This document shows positions 52,651 to 60,051 of a DNA stretch of 64,000 bases, piece after piece. Origin of the DNA: Salinirubellus salinus (GTDB taxonomy: Archaea; Halobacteriota; Halobacteria; Halobacteriales; Haloarculaceae); assembly GCF_025231485.1 (NCBI RefSeq), contig NZ_CP104003.1, positions 248,001 through 312,000 on the forward strand, given 5' to 3'. Position numbers and translations under genes: made by a program. Positions within the stretch are counted from its first letter, which is position 1. Every line of letters begins with the position of its first letter. The notes below the pieces were generated by a model, which was given only the letters and a program-made list of their open reading frames with translations, made no database searches and was not told the origin of the DNA.

Positions 52651-52857
52651 ATGGACCACGAAGTCATCGAGGTCACGTTGCAGGTCACAGTCGACAGCGG
52701 CTACCCGCGCGAGAACGCGCCGCTGGAACACGAGATTCGTGCGTTCGCCGACCGGATCGGTCGGCTGAGCAGCGTCCGCGACATCGAGGCCACGGCCGCC
52801 CACCCCGTCGACCTCTCTCGCGAGGCCCCCCGCCCCGAGTCTCCCGGAGTCAACTGA
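52651..52857 (+). CDS. Small hypothetical protein convergent with pcc1
   Basis: A 68-aa acidic protein, MDHEVIEVTLQVTVDSGYPR; a CTTATTTCG TATA-like element at 52622-52630 is about 27 nt before the ATG (leaderless), which supports it. Its 3' end overlaps the 3' end of pcc1 by 8 nt on opposite strands. No family recognised. Confidence 0.55.
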   Translation: MDHEVIEVTLQVTVDSGYPRENAPLEHEIRAFADRIGRLSSVRDIEATAAHPVDLSREAPRPESPGVN

Positions 52858-53101
52858 CCACACCGCCCGCCGCCTCGGCCACCTCGACGAGCGTACACCA
52901 GGTGTTACATCCCGCCCGGAGTGCGACGAGGTCGTCGGCCGAGACCCGGACCTCGACGGTCCGGCCGTCGCGGACGAGCGTCGCTCGCGTCCGGTCGCCG
53001 TCTATCTCGTCCAGTTCCTGTGAGACGGCGCGTTCGACGAGGCGGGCGCTCTCGGTGTCGGGATAGTCGAAGACGAGCGTCGCCTCGTGCGGGGCGCTCA
53101 C
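52850..53101 (-). CDS. pcc1: KEOPS complex subunit Pcc1
   Basis: An 83-aa subunit of the KEOPS complex, which makes the t6A modification of tRNAs; Pcc1 mediates dimerisation. Core: HEATLVFDYPDTESARLVERAVSQELDEIDGDRT and VEVRVSADDLVALRAGCNTWCTLVEVAEA match the family. Member of the RPL37Ae-RpoP-Pcc1-prefoldin cluster of archaea. Confidence 0.92.
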   Translation of the reverse strand: MSAPHEATLVFDYPDTESARLVERAVSQELDEIDGDRTRATLVRDGRTVEVRVSADDLVALRAGCNTWCTLVEVAEAAGGVVS

Positions 53102-53105
53102 GCCC

Positions 53106-53240
53106 TTACTGGACGTCGATCTCCTTGACGTCGGGGGCGCGCTCCTTCAACAGGACGCGGTGCCCGCAGTACGGACAGCGGACGCCGCCGTACTCGTCGA
53201 GTTCGACGTCGCGCTTGCAGCGGGAACACTTGTAGCTCAT
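53106..53240 (-). CDS. rpoP: DNA-directed RNA polymerase subunit P (RPB12 homologue)
   Basis: A 44-aa polymerase subunit [17 protein letters not shown]..., with a zinc ribbon made of CSRC and CPYC. Below the size of many gene finders. Stop TAA at 53106-53108; ATG at 53240, seven nt after the L37Ae stop, so it is in the same operon as L37Ae and Pcc1. Confidence 0.93.
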   Translation of the reverse strand: MSYKCSRCKRDVELDEYGGVRCPYCGHRVLLKERAPDVKEIDVQ

Positions 53241-53247
53241 CCGTACG

Positions 53248-53514
53248 TTACTCCTCGCCGCCCTCGGAGAGGGCCGCGCGGATGGACCGTCGGACGGTCT
53301 TGCCCGCGGGGGTGACGGGACGGTACGCCCCGCCAGTGAACGTCTCGCCGGTCTCCTCGTTCACCCAGATGCCGGTGCCGACACGCTTCACGTCGTCGCC
53401 GTCGACCTTCGTGTTGCGCATGTCGTCCTCGATCTCCGCGACGCGACGGCGGGCGACCCGCCCGTAGCGGGCGCCGAACCGGCCCGCGCTCCCGGTCTTG
53501 CTTCGCTTGGCCAT
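53248..53514 (-). CDS. rpl37ae: Ribosomal protein L37Ae lacking the zinc-finger cysteines
   Basis: An 88-aa protein; [22 protein letters not shown] and [25 protein letters not shown] are the conserved ends of L37Ae. Usual L37Ae has CPxC and CxxC pairs in the middle; here the middle reads [26 protein letters not shown] and there is no cysteine anywhere in the protein. So the fold must be kept without zinc. Confidence 0.9.
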   Translation of the reverse strand: MAKRSKTGSAGRFGARYGRVARRRVAEIEDDMRNTKVDGDDVKRVGTGIWVNEETGETFTGGAYRPVTPAGKTVRRSIRAALSEGGEE

Positions 53515-53578
53515 AGTAGTACCATTTGGCTCCAGCGCGGCTATAAAGCCTGCGAGTCACGCTCGGCACGCCCACGGC

Positions 53579-54061
53579 TCACACCCCGAACGGACTCTCG
53601 GTCTCGGTCCAGGGCCACCCCGGCAGCCGTGTCTGGAACCCCGCGGCGAGTGCCGCCGTCAGGTCGTCGACGCCTGCGTTCTCCGCGTTCGCACCGTGCG
53701 TGTGGATGTCCGCGTAGTGGAACGTCGCCTCCGCGATGAGGGCGTAGGCCCGTCCCTTCGAGGCCGCGATGGTGCCGGCGAGCTCCCGGCCGAGGAGTTC
53801 GTCGACGACGAAGCCGGGGTAGTCACCCTCGACGTCGAGGGTCCGGAGGAGTCCACAGAGCGCCGCGACGTTGACCGCCGTGTCGCCGTCCGCGAAGACG
53901 GCGTCCACCTCCGCACGGTACTGTTCGGGGGTGACGTGGCCCACCTCGACGCCGAACGCCTCGCCGAGTCGGTCCCGCGTCTCGTTGACGAGGGCGACCA
54001 CCCGGTCGTCCCCGCGCACCCGTTCGTGTTCGGCGGCCACCGTGGCCCGTGTCAGACGCAT
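53579..54061 (-). CDS. Conserved haloarchaeal protein, function unknown
   Basis: A 160-aa acidic soluble protein, mainly helical. Notable: RVVALVNETRDRLGEAFGVEVGHVTPEQYRAEVDAVFADG and a C-terminal WPWTETESPFGV. ATG at 54061 is preferred over an upstream start at 54091; the AT-rich TGTATAAAAG (54081-54090 minus strand) would be its TATA. Divergent from aCPSF1/FttA. No family recognised. Confidence 0.65.
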   Translation of the reverse strand: MRLTRATVAAEHERVRGDDRVVALVNETRDRLGEAFGVEVGHVTPEQYRAEVDAVFADGDTAVNVAALCGLLRTLDVEGDYPGFVVDELLGRELAGTIAASKGRAYALIAEATFHYADIHTHGANAENAGVDDLTAALAAGFQTRLPGWPWTETESPFGV

Positions 54062-54081
54062 ACCGTGAGGTTTGCGAAGGC

Positions 54082-54091
54082 TTTTATACAT
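54082..54091. promoter_or_regulatory. TATA element in the divergent region before fttA
   Basis: TTTTATACAT reads as a TATA box in both directions. It is about 24 nt before the ATG of the minus-strand gene at 54061 (leaderless distance), and about 170 nt before the fttA ATG, so the fttA transcript would carry a leader of roughly 150 nt. Confidence 0.5.
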
Positions 54092-54115
54092 TTAGTGGTG
54101 TATCGGGTGGTAACG

Positions 54116-54222
54116 CGGGTTTTACCCGGACCTTGCCCCGCAGTCGCCGCGTCGGCGACGTCTATCGCACATGAGAGTGCTACCAATCCACAGGCCACGC
54201 CAGTCCCGGAGTCCGTTCCGGG
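54116..54222 (+). promoter_or_regulatory. Three hairpins in the 5' leader of fttA
   Basis: CGGGT-TTT-ACCCG (54116-54128), GTCGCCG-CGT-CGGCGAC (54143-54159) and CCCGGA-N6-TCCGGG (54205-54222) are three perfect stems between the TATA element and the ATG. Long structured leaders are rare for haloarchaeal mRNAs. Confidence 0.45.
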
Positions 54223-54259
54223 TCGAGTGGCACGCACACACGTACCAGCCTATCCATTC

Positions 54260-56185
54260 ATGAGCTCCGTAGAGCGGCAACTCGAAGACCTGAAAGCAGA
54301 GATCACAGACGAAGTCCCGGACGACATCTCCATCTCCGACGTCCGTTACGAGGGACCGGAACTGGTCGTCTACACGCGCCACCCCAAGAAGTTCGCGCAG
54401 GACGGCGACCTCATCCGGCGACTCGCCTCGAAACTCCGGAAGCGCATCACCGTCCGCCCGGACCCCGACGTGCTCTCGCGACCCAGCGAGGCCCGTGCGG
54501 AGATCGAGGAGGTCATCCCCGAGGAGGCCGGCGTGACGGACCTCGACTTCCACGCCGACACCGGCGAGGTGGTCATCGAGGCCGCCAAACCGGGGATGGT
54601 CATCGGCCGCCACGGCTCGACCCTCCGTGAGATAACCAAGCGGGTGGGGTGGACTCCCGAGGTCGTCCGCACGCCGCCCATCGAGTCCTCCACCGTCTCG
54701 AACGTCCGGAACTTCCTCAAGCAGGAACGCGAGGAGCGACGGGACATCCTGGAGCGCATCGGCCGACAGATCCACCGCCGGCAGATGGCCGACGAACAGT
54801 GGGTCCGCATCACCACGCTCGGCTGTTGCCGCGAGGTCGGTCGCGCCGCGTTCGTCCTCTCGACGGCCGACACGCGCATCCTCATCGACTGCGGCGACAA
54901 GCCCGGCGCCGAGGGCGAGGTGCCCTACCTGCAGGTGCCCGAGGCGCTCGGGGCCGGCGCGTCGAACCTCGACGCGGTCGTCCTCACCCACGCTCACCTC
55001 GACCACTCAGCGCTCATCCCGCTGCTGTTCAAGTACGGCTACGACGGCCCCATCTACTGCACGGAGCCGACGCGCGACCTGATGGGCCTGCTGACGCTGG
55101 ACTACCTCGACGTCGCCGCGAAGGAGGGCCGCGCGCCGCCCTACGAGTCCGAGATGGTCCGCGAGGCCATCAAGCACTGCATCCCCATCGAGTACGGCGA
55201 CGTGACCGACATCGCCCCGGACGTCAAACTCACCTTCCACAACGCGGGGCACATCCTCGGCTCGGCGGTGAGCCACTTCCACATCGGCGACGGCCTCTAC
55301 AACGTCGCGTTCTCCGGCGACATCCACTACGACGACACCCGCCTGTTCAACGGCGCGGTCAACGAGTTCCCCCGCGTGGAGACGCTCGTGATGGAGTCGA
55401 CCTACGGCGGGCGAAACGACTACCAGACCGATCAGGAGGACGCCGAGCGCCAGCTCGTGAACGTCATCAACGAGGCCCACGAGAAGGGCGGGAAGGTCCT
55501 CATCCCGGCGTTCGCCGTCGGCCGGTCACAGGAGATCATGCTCGTCCTCGAGGAGGCGATGCGCAAGGGGAAGATCCCGGAGATGCCCGTCCACCTCGAC
55601 GGGATGATCTGGGAGGCGACGGCCATCCACACGACCTACCCCGAGTACCTGCGTGACGACCTGCGCGACCGTATCTTCCACGACGACGAGAACCCGTTCC
55701 TCGCGGACTACTTCAACCACATCGACGGTGGCGAGGAGGAACGCCAGGAGGTCGCCGACGGCGAGCAGGCCATCGTCCTCTCCACCTCGGGGATGGTCAC
55801 CGGCGGCCCCATCATGTCGTGGCTCCGGCACGTCGGTTCGGACCCGGACTCGACGATGGTGTTCGTCGGCTACCAGGCACAGGGGACGCTCGGCCGGCGC
55901 ATCCAGAACGGCTGGGACGAGATCCCGATCAACGACCGCAACGGCGGCGGGCGCTCGAACACGATGACGATGAAGATGGACGTGAAGACCGTCGACGGCT
56001 TCTCCGGCCACGCCGACCGCCAGGGGCTGATGAACTTCGTCCGCACGATGAACCCCCGTCCCGAGAAGGTGCTCTGCGTCCACGGCGACGAGAAGTCGAC
56101 GCAGGACCTCTCCTCCGCGCTCTACCACGAGTTCAACATGCGGACGTTCGCGCCGAAGAACCTGGAGACGTTCCGCTTCAAATGA
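54260..56185 (+). CDS. fttA: Beta-CASP ribonuclease aCPSF1 / termination factor FttA
   Basis: A 641-aa endo/exoribonuclease that ends transcription in archaea. Two N-terminal KH-like domains (about 1-140; PGMVIGRHGSTLREITKRVG is the second KH loop), then metallo-beta-lactamase (LTHAHLDHSALIPL, HxHxDH) with SGDIHYDDTRLF, and beta-CASP with YGGRNDYQTDQEDA, VLIPAFAVGRSQEIM and SGHADRQGLMNF. ATG at 54260 gives the standard 640-residue length; the in-frame upstream extension is leader. Confidence 0.96.
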   Translation: MSSVERQLEDLKAEITDEVPDDISISDVRYEGPELVVYTRHPKKFAQDGDLIRRLASKLRKRITVRPDPDVLSRPSEARAEIEEVIPEEAGVTDLDFHADTGEVVIEAAKPGMVIGRHGSTLREITKRVGWTPEVVRTPPIESSTVSNVRNFLKQEREERRDILERIGRQIHRRQMADEQWVRITTLGCCREVGRAAFVLSTADTRILIDCGDKPGAEGEVPYLQVPEALGAGASNLDAVVLTHAHLDHSALIPLLFKYGYDGPIYCTEPTRDLMGLLTLDYLDVAAKEGRAPPYESEMVREAIKHCIPIEYGDVTDIAPDVKLTFHNAGHILGSAVSHFHIGDGLYNVAFSGDIHYDDTRLFNGAVNEFPRVETLVMESTYGGRNDYQTDQEDAERQLVNVINEAHEKGGKVLIPAFAVGRSQEIMLVLEEAMRKGKIPEMPVHLDGMIWEATAIHTTYPEYLRDDLRDRIFHDDENPFLADYFNHIDGGEEERQEVADGEQAIVLSTSGMVTGGPIMSWLRHVGSDPDSTMVFVGYQAQGTLGRRIQNGWDEIPINDRNGGGRSNTMTMKMDVKTVDGFSGHADRQGLMNFVRTMNPRPEKVLCVHGDEKSTQDLSSALYHEFNMRTFAPKNLETFRFK

Positions 56186-56191
56186 ACCTTC

Positions 56192-56333
56192 TTGCGCGGC
56201 GGGTTCGCTCGCTGCGCTCGCGAACCGCTTGCGCAAAAACGTCCTCAGAAATCGAAGATTTCTGATGGGCTGCGGTAGAGCTTCGCTCTACCGAACGTTC
56301 ATGAAAAAGGCGCTGCTCGCTGCGCTCGCAGCG
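56192..56333. repeat. Four successive hairpins downstream of fttA, two with the same loop
   Basis: Hairpin 1, 56192-56236: TTGCGC...GCGCAA outside, GGTTCGC...GCGAACC inside with loop TCGCTGCGCTC. Hairpin 2, 56245-56265: 9-bp stem TCAGAAATC/GATTTCTGA. Hairpin 3, 56273-56293: CGGTAGAG/CTCTACCG with loop CTTCG. Hairpin 4, 56311-56333: CGCTGC/GCAGCG around the same TCGCTGCGCTC core. The shared 15-mer GCTCGCTGCGCTCGC suggests a repeated palindromic element. They lie in the gap between fttA and the next gene, starting 7 nt after the fttA stop. Confidence 0.8.
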
Positions 56334-56391
56334 GGTGGGTGTACTTGTCCGCTCCCGCGCAGCACAGCCTCGGCACTTCTCCTGCTCCGTT

Positions 56392-56790
56392 CTATCGTTC
56401 CAGCACGTCGTCGTCGAGGAGCGTGCGCACCTCGTCGCCGAGGTCGGTGAACAGCAGGCGACCGTAGAGGTAGATGGCGAGCAGGAGTGTTCCGACGAAC
56501 GCCTGCGTCCACTCGAGCGTCGTCTCGGGGCCGTCGAACCGGCCGAAGCCGTCGCTCCCCGCCGGGAACGCGCCGGGGAACGCCTCGGTGACCGCAGGCG
56601 TGAACACGAGGAAGACGAACGGGATGGCGACCGTGCCGTAGACGAAGAACTCCAGGACGAACCGACGCCCGGCGGGGTCGTTCAGGATGGTCCGGAGGTA
56701 CTCTAGGTCTCTCACGACTTCGCGTCTCGACGGCGGCACTTCAACCCCGGTCCGCCGAGCGGCGTTCGACGCCCCGACCAGAACGTTCAA
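56392..56790 (-). CDS. Two-helix membrane protein, hypothetical
   Basis: A protein of up to 132 aa with helices RFVLEFFVYGTVAIPFVFLVF and WTQAFVGTLLLAIYLYG; between them an acidic, Gly-rich loop. Start is uncertain: ATG at 56790, 26 nt from the divergent DsbA-like gene, or GTG at 56739 (VPPSRREVVRDLEYLR), which may be more natural. Function unknown. Confidence 0.65.
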   Translation of the reverse strand: MNVLVGASNAARRTGVEVPPSRREVVRDLEYLRTILNDPAGRRFVLEFFVYGTVAIPFVFLVFTPAVTEAFPGAFPAGSDGFGRFDGPETTLEWTQAFVGTLLLAIYLYGRLLFTDLGDEVRTLLDDDVLER

Positions 56791-56815
56791 CGACGAGAGG
56801 CGACTACGTCAGCCC

Positions 56816-57535
56816 ATGACGACCCGACGCGCCCTCCTGACCGCCGCCGGTGCGGGAACGACGGCCGCGCTCGCCGGCTGTACCTCCATCCTCGGCGGTG
56901 GGGGCGGTGGCGGCGGGGGCGGCGCCCCGGCGGAGACCGGGGGTCCCGTCGCCGACGCCCCCGTCCCCGACGAGTCGAGCACCTACGCCCGGATGGGGAC
57001 CGGCGGCCCCGTCGTGACCTACTACGGCAACTGGAAGTGCCCGTTCTGCGCGGAGTTCTCGACCGGGTCGGACCGCGTGTTCGGACTCGGCGACGTGGTG
57101 GCGGCGTACGTCGCCCCTGGTGACCTGACGCTGGAGCATCGCTCGGTCGCCTACCTCGGCGACGGCACCTTCCTCGGGGCCGACGCCCCCCGGGCGGCCC
57201 GCGCTGGGCTCTCGGTCTGGAACCGCGACCCGGAGCGTTACTGGTCGTACCACGAGCACGTGATGGCGAACCAGCCACCGGAGAGTCAGGAGTGGGCTAC
57301 TGCCGACCGGCTCGTCGAGTTCGCGAACGCCGTCGAGGTGAGTCAACCGGGCGGGCTGCGAGAGGACATCGACAGCGGGGCCTACGAGAGCGAGGTACGC
57401 GCCAACACCGGGCCGTTCCTCGACGCCTTCGGCGACGAGCGACCGGGGACCCCCGCCGTCGTCGTCGACGGCACCCCCTACTCCCCGTTCCAGCCCGAGC
57501 AGTTCCGCGGGGCGCTCGACTCGCTCGTCGGGTGA
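56816..57535 (+). CDS. DsbA-like thioredoxin-fold lipoprotein (Tat signal)
   Basis: A 239-aa exported thiol oxidoreductase. The start TRRALLTAAGAGTTAALAGC is a twin-arginine lipoprotein signal with lipobox Cys22, then a Gly-rich linker and a DsbA-like domain with active site WKCPFCAEF (Cys75, Cys78) and cis-Pro in TPAVVVDG. Probably on the outer membrane face. ATG at 56816. Directly followed by a DsbB homologue. Confidence 0.88.
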   Translation: MTTRRALLTAAGAGTTAALAGCTSILGGGGGGGGGGAPAETGGPVADAPVPDESSTYARMGTGGPVVTYYGNWKCPFCAEFSTGSDRVFGLGDVVAAYVAPGDLTLEHRSVAYLGDGTFLGADAPRAARAGLSVWNRDPERYWSYHEHVMANQPPESQEWATADRLVEFANAVEVSQPGGLREDIDSGAYESEVRANTGPFLDAFGDERPGTPAVVVDGTPYSPFQPEQFRGALDSLVG

Positions 57536-57539
57536 CCCG

Positions 57540-57950
57540 ATGGCGACCCCCCGCCCCACGGACCGCGCGCTGCTCCTCGGTGGCCTCGTCGTGGCGAGCG
57601 TCGCCACCGCCGGCAGCCTCTGGTTCTCGCTCGGGCTGGGGCTGGTCCCCTGCGAACTCTGCTGGTACCAGCGCATCCTGATGTACCCGCTGGTGGTGGT
57701 GCTGGGGGTGGCGGCGTTCGAGGACCGGGCCGGGGCGTGGCTGACCGCCCTCCCGCTCTCGGTGGGTGGGCTCGCCGTCGCCACGTACCACTCGTACCTG
57801 CAGGCTACCTCGACGGCGTGTGGCTTCGGGGCCGGTGGGTGTGCCGTCGTCCAGTGGCGGGCGCCGCTGGTCGGCCTCTCCATCCCGAACCTCTCGCTCG
57901 TGGCGTTCCTGTTGCTGACCGCGGTGGGCGTCGTGCTGGCGCGTCGGTAG
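57540..57950 (+). CDS. dsbB: DsbB-family disulfide bond formation protein
   Basis: A 136-aa four-helix membrane protein that would reoxidise the DsbA-like partner with quinone. Cys pairs: PCELCWYQR (Cys38, Cys41) and ACGFGAGGCAVVQW (Cys94, Cys101). The gene begins 4 nt after the DsbA-like gene stop; the two form an operon. Confidence 0.9.
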   Translation: MATPRPTDRALLLGGLVVASVATAGSLWFSLGLGLVPCELCWYQRILMYPLVVVLGVAAFEDRAGAWLTALPLSVGGLAVATYHSYLQATSTACGFGAGGCAVVQWRAPLVGLSIPNLSLVAFLLLTAVGVVLARR

Positions 57951-57958
57951 TCCGGCGG

Positions 57959-58771
57959 TCAGTCGCCCGACGCCTCGGGCGCCTCGCTCGGGTCGACCAC
58001 CTCGCCCGTCTCGGGGTAGACCCCCACCTGCTCGCAGCAGTCGGCCATCGGGCAGGCCTCCGGGTCGTCCAGACACGCTGGCTTGCGTGCCGTGCAGAAC
58101 TCGCGACCGAACTGTATCGTCGCGGTGTGGCCGAAGCCGCACTTCTCGGCGGGGACGTCGCGTTCGAGCGCCTCGCGGACGCCCTCGTGGTCGGCGTCGG
58201 CGGGCGCGAGCCCCACCCGCCGGGCGATGCGGTGGACGTGCGTGTCCACCGGGAAGACTCCACCGCGCCCGCCCGAGAACAGGAGGACGCAGTCGGCCGT
58301 CTTCGGGCCGACCCCCTTCATGTCCAGCAGGGCCGACCGGACCGTGCCCGGGTCCGCGTCCTTCACGAACGAGTCGAATCCGTCCGCTCCTCCGTGTTCC
58401 TCGACGACGCGACCGCCGAGCCGGACCAGCGTCTCGGACTTCTGGTTGTAGAGGCCCGCCGACGAGATGGTGTCGGCGAGTTCGGACTGATCGGCGTCGG
58501 CGAGCGTCGCCGCGAGATCACCCTCTCCGTACCGGTCCATCAGCGCGTCGTGGGCCGGCTGACTCGCCACGTCGGAGGTGTTCTGCGAGAGCACGGTCCG
58601 CACGAGACACTCGAAGGCCGGCTGGCCGCCGTAGGCCTTCTGCCAGTACCGCTCGCCCAGTCGATCCACGAACGCCTCGGCGCGGGTGGCCGGGTCGGCC
58701 GCCGGTTCGAACGGCGTGTCGCGCCCGCCGCCCGCCGCGCCCCCCGAGATGTTCTCGGCCGGTTCGTCCAT
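57959..58771 (-). CDS. nth: Endonuclease III (HhH-GPD DNA glycosylase)
   Basis: A 270-aa base-excision repair glycosylase/AP lyase. HhH motif LLDMKGVGPKTADCVLLF with catalytic Lys157; catalytic Asp176 in PVDTHVHRIARRVG. C-terminal 4Fe-4S region CTARKPACLDDPEACPMADCC: the spacing is C-X6-C-X6-C-X4-C-C instead of the bacterial C-X6-C-X2-C-X5-C. An N-terminal 25-residue extension is Gly-rich. Confidence 0.93.
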   Translation of the reverse strand: MDEPAENISGGAAGGGRDTPFEPAADPATRAEAFVDRLGERYWQKAYGGQPAFECLVRTVLSQNTSDVASQPAHDALMDRYGEGDLAATLADADQSELADTISSAGLYNQKSETLVRLGGRVVEEHGGADGFDSFVKDADPGTVRSALLDMKGVGPKTADCVLLFSGGRGGVFPVDTHVHRIARRVGLAPADADHEGVREALERDVPAEKCGFGHTATIQFGREFCTARKPACLDDPEACPMADCCEQVGVYPETGEVVDPSEAPEASGD

Positions 58772-58925
58772 ACCTACCAGTGGGGCCGTCGACCACCTGA
58801 GGCTACGGGTTCCGGTCGTCCACCGGGGTGATTAGTGCGGGGCGTGCTCACGGACCATAGCCCCTTGTTAATCGGGTAGTAACGGCGCGTTAGGACAGAC
58901 GGGTGCCACAGGTTCGCAGCCGCAT

Positions 58926-58951
58926 AACGAAACCCACACCACCCTTTCGTT
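58926..58951. promoter_or_regulatory. Inverted repeat AACGAAA-N12-TTTCGTT before a small gene
   Basis: Perfect 7-bp arms ending 5 nt before the ATG at 58957. It overlaps the position where a leaderless transcript would begin, so a protein bound there would block transcription. Confidence 0.4.
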
Positions 58952-58956
58952 CAACC

Positions 58957-59328
58957 ATGGAAACTCTGGGTGAACTCGTCGGGACAGTCGCGCAGTTCGA
59001 CGGCAGCCTCCCCCGCGTCGAGGTGACCTCACACGCCGAGCGCCGCCGGGTGGAACATCTGGACCGGTTGTTGCGCCGGGCCGAGGCCGACGGGACACTC
59101 AACACGATGTTCACGCCCGGCTACCCGCCGGTCCGCGTGCAGGTGGCGGCAGACGACGACACTGCGGTGGTCGTCGTCGACGACACGGACGCCGAGGCGA
59201 GCCTCGGCGAGGAGCGACAGGTGGAGGTCCACACGCACGGGCGGACGCGACGGGTCTCGCTCCCGTTCGTGCCCACGTCGCTCGACCAGCGGACCATCGC
59301 GGGTCGGACCGTGGTCTCCCTCGACTAG
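58957..59328 (+). CDS. Small conserved haloarchaeal protein, function unknown
   Basis: A 123-aa acidic soluble protein. METLGELVGTVAQFDGSLPRVEV at the start, a central helix RRVEHLDRLLRRAEADG and a beta-rich C-terminal region PPVRVQVAADDDTAVVVVDD with LPFVPTSLDQRTIAGRTVVSL. ATG at 58957 chosen because of the palindrome and good context; upstream in-frame codons are poor. Its 3' end overlaps the DUF371 stop. Confidence 0.68.
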   Translation: METLGELVGTVAQFDGSLPRVEVTSHAERRRVEHLDRLLRRAEADGTLNTMFTPGYPPVRVQVAADDDTAVVVVDDTDAEASLGEERQVEVHTHGRTRRVSLPFVPTSLDQRTIAGRTVVSLD

Positions 59329-59735
59329 ACCCGCAGGACGAGCCGGCAGTCGGCCCCGTCGGCGAGCGCCGCCACCAGCGAGCGGTCCAGGTCGCCCGCG
59401 GCGGCGTCGGCACCCACCATCACCGTCCGGTCGTCGACGTAGTCGGAGGTCCGGACGACGATACTCCGGTCGTCCTCGAAGGTGAGGTCCGGGTGTCCGC
59501 GGCCGGTCACAGTCACCGTGGTGTCACCGACCTCGAACGTCGCCGTCACCTCGCGGTCGGCATCGCGACAGGCCTCGCAGAACGCCTCGTCGAACGCCGC
59601 GGGCGTGCGGTCGGCCTCCACGCCGAGGATGCAGTCGCCGGCCGGCGTGAGCCAGTCGTCGCTCGTCAGCTCCCAGGTGCTCGCGTGTTCGGCCGTGACG
59701 TGCTCGTGGCCGCGGGCGTGGACGACCTCTTCCAT
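59325..59735 (-). CDS. DUF371 family protein
   Basis: A 136-aa archaeal protein of DUF371. Characteristic stretches: VVHARGHEHVTAEHASTWELTSDDWLTPAGDCILGVEADRTP, GRGHPDLTFEDDRSIVVRTSDYV. The combination of HARGHEHVTA and the C-terminal strand pattern marks the family; function is unknown. ATG at 59735 chosen. Convergent with the 58957 gene. Confidence 0.88.
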   Translation of the reverse strand: MEEVVHARGHEHVTAEHASTWELTSDDWLTPAGDCILGVEADRTPAAFDEAFCEACRDADREVTATFEVGDTTVTVTGRGHPDLTFEDDRSIVVRTSDYVDDRTVMVGADAAAGDLDRSLVAALADGADCRLVLRV

Positions 59736-60051
59736 ACCAGCGCTGGGTCGCCCCGGCACTTGAGCCCAGCCATCTCGCGGCACGCGGCCCACCGAGCCGC
59801 CGCCCGGCGAGCGGACGTTTAACTCGTCTCCCGCGGCGCGTGTCAAACCTTCTCGCGGCCGAGAACGAGGGTGTCACGGGGTACCGTGCTACTCCGGCCA
59901 CCAGTACTTTTATATGCGGCAATATCTTATTCGGAGTTACCAGAACGCCTCCAGCGTTCGGTGAATCGCACGCCGACCAGATGACAGGGAAACTGCTTAT
60001 CAGGGACCAGCCAGACCCGGCGAGCCGCGCTCATCGCGTGCTGGAGCGGTA
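59736..60051. other. Non-coding region with promoter upstream of the coiled-coil gene
   Basis: About 316 bases. CTTTTATATG at 59908-59917 is the strongest TATA box in the vicinity; if it is used, the leader to 60052 is about 110 nt and contains a GAACGC-N5-GCGTTC hairpin (59943-59959). A 70-codon open frame runs from 59840 through the TATA box and ends in TAATG, overlapping the next start, but its third positions are poor in G/C, so I do not call it a gene. Confidence 0.55.

Noticed and set aside
53498-54259. In-frame upstream extension of fttA by 254 codons
   Set aside because: It crosses a divergent gene and a TATA element and would make the protein far longer than the family; 641 aa is the normal size.
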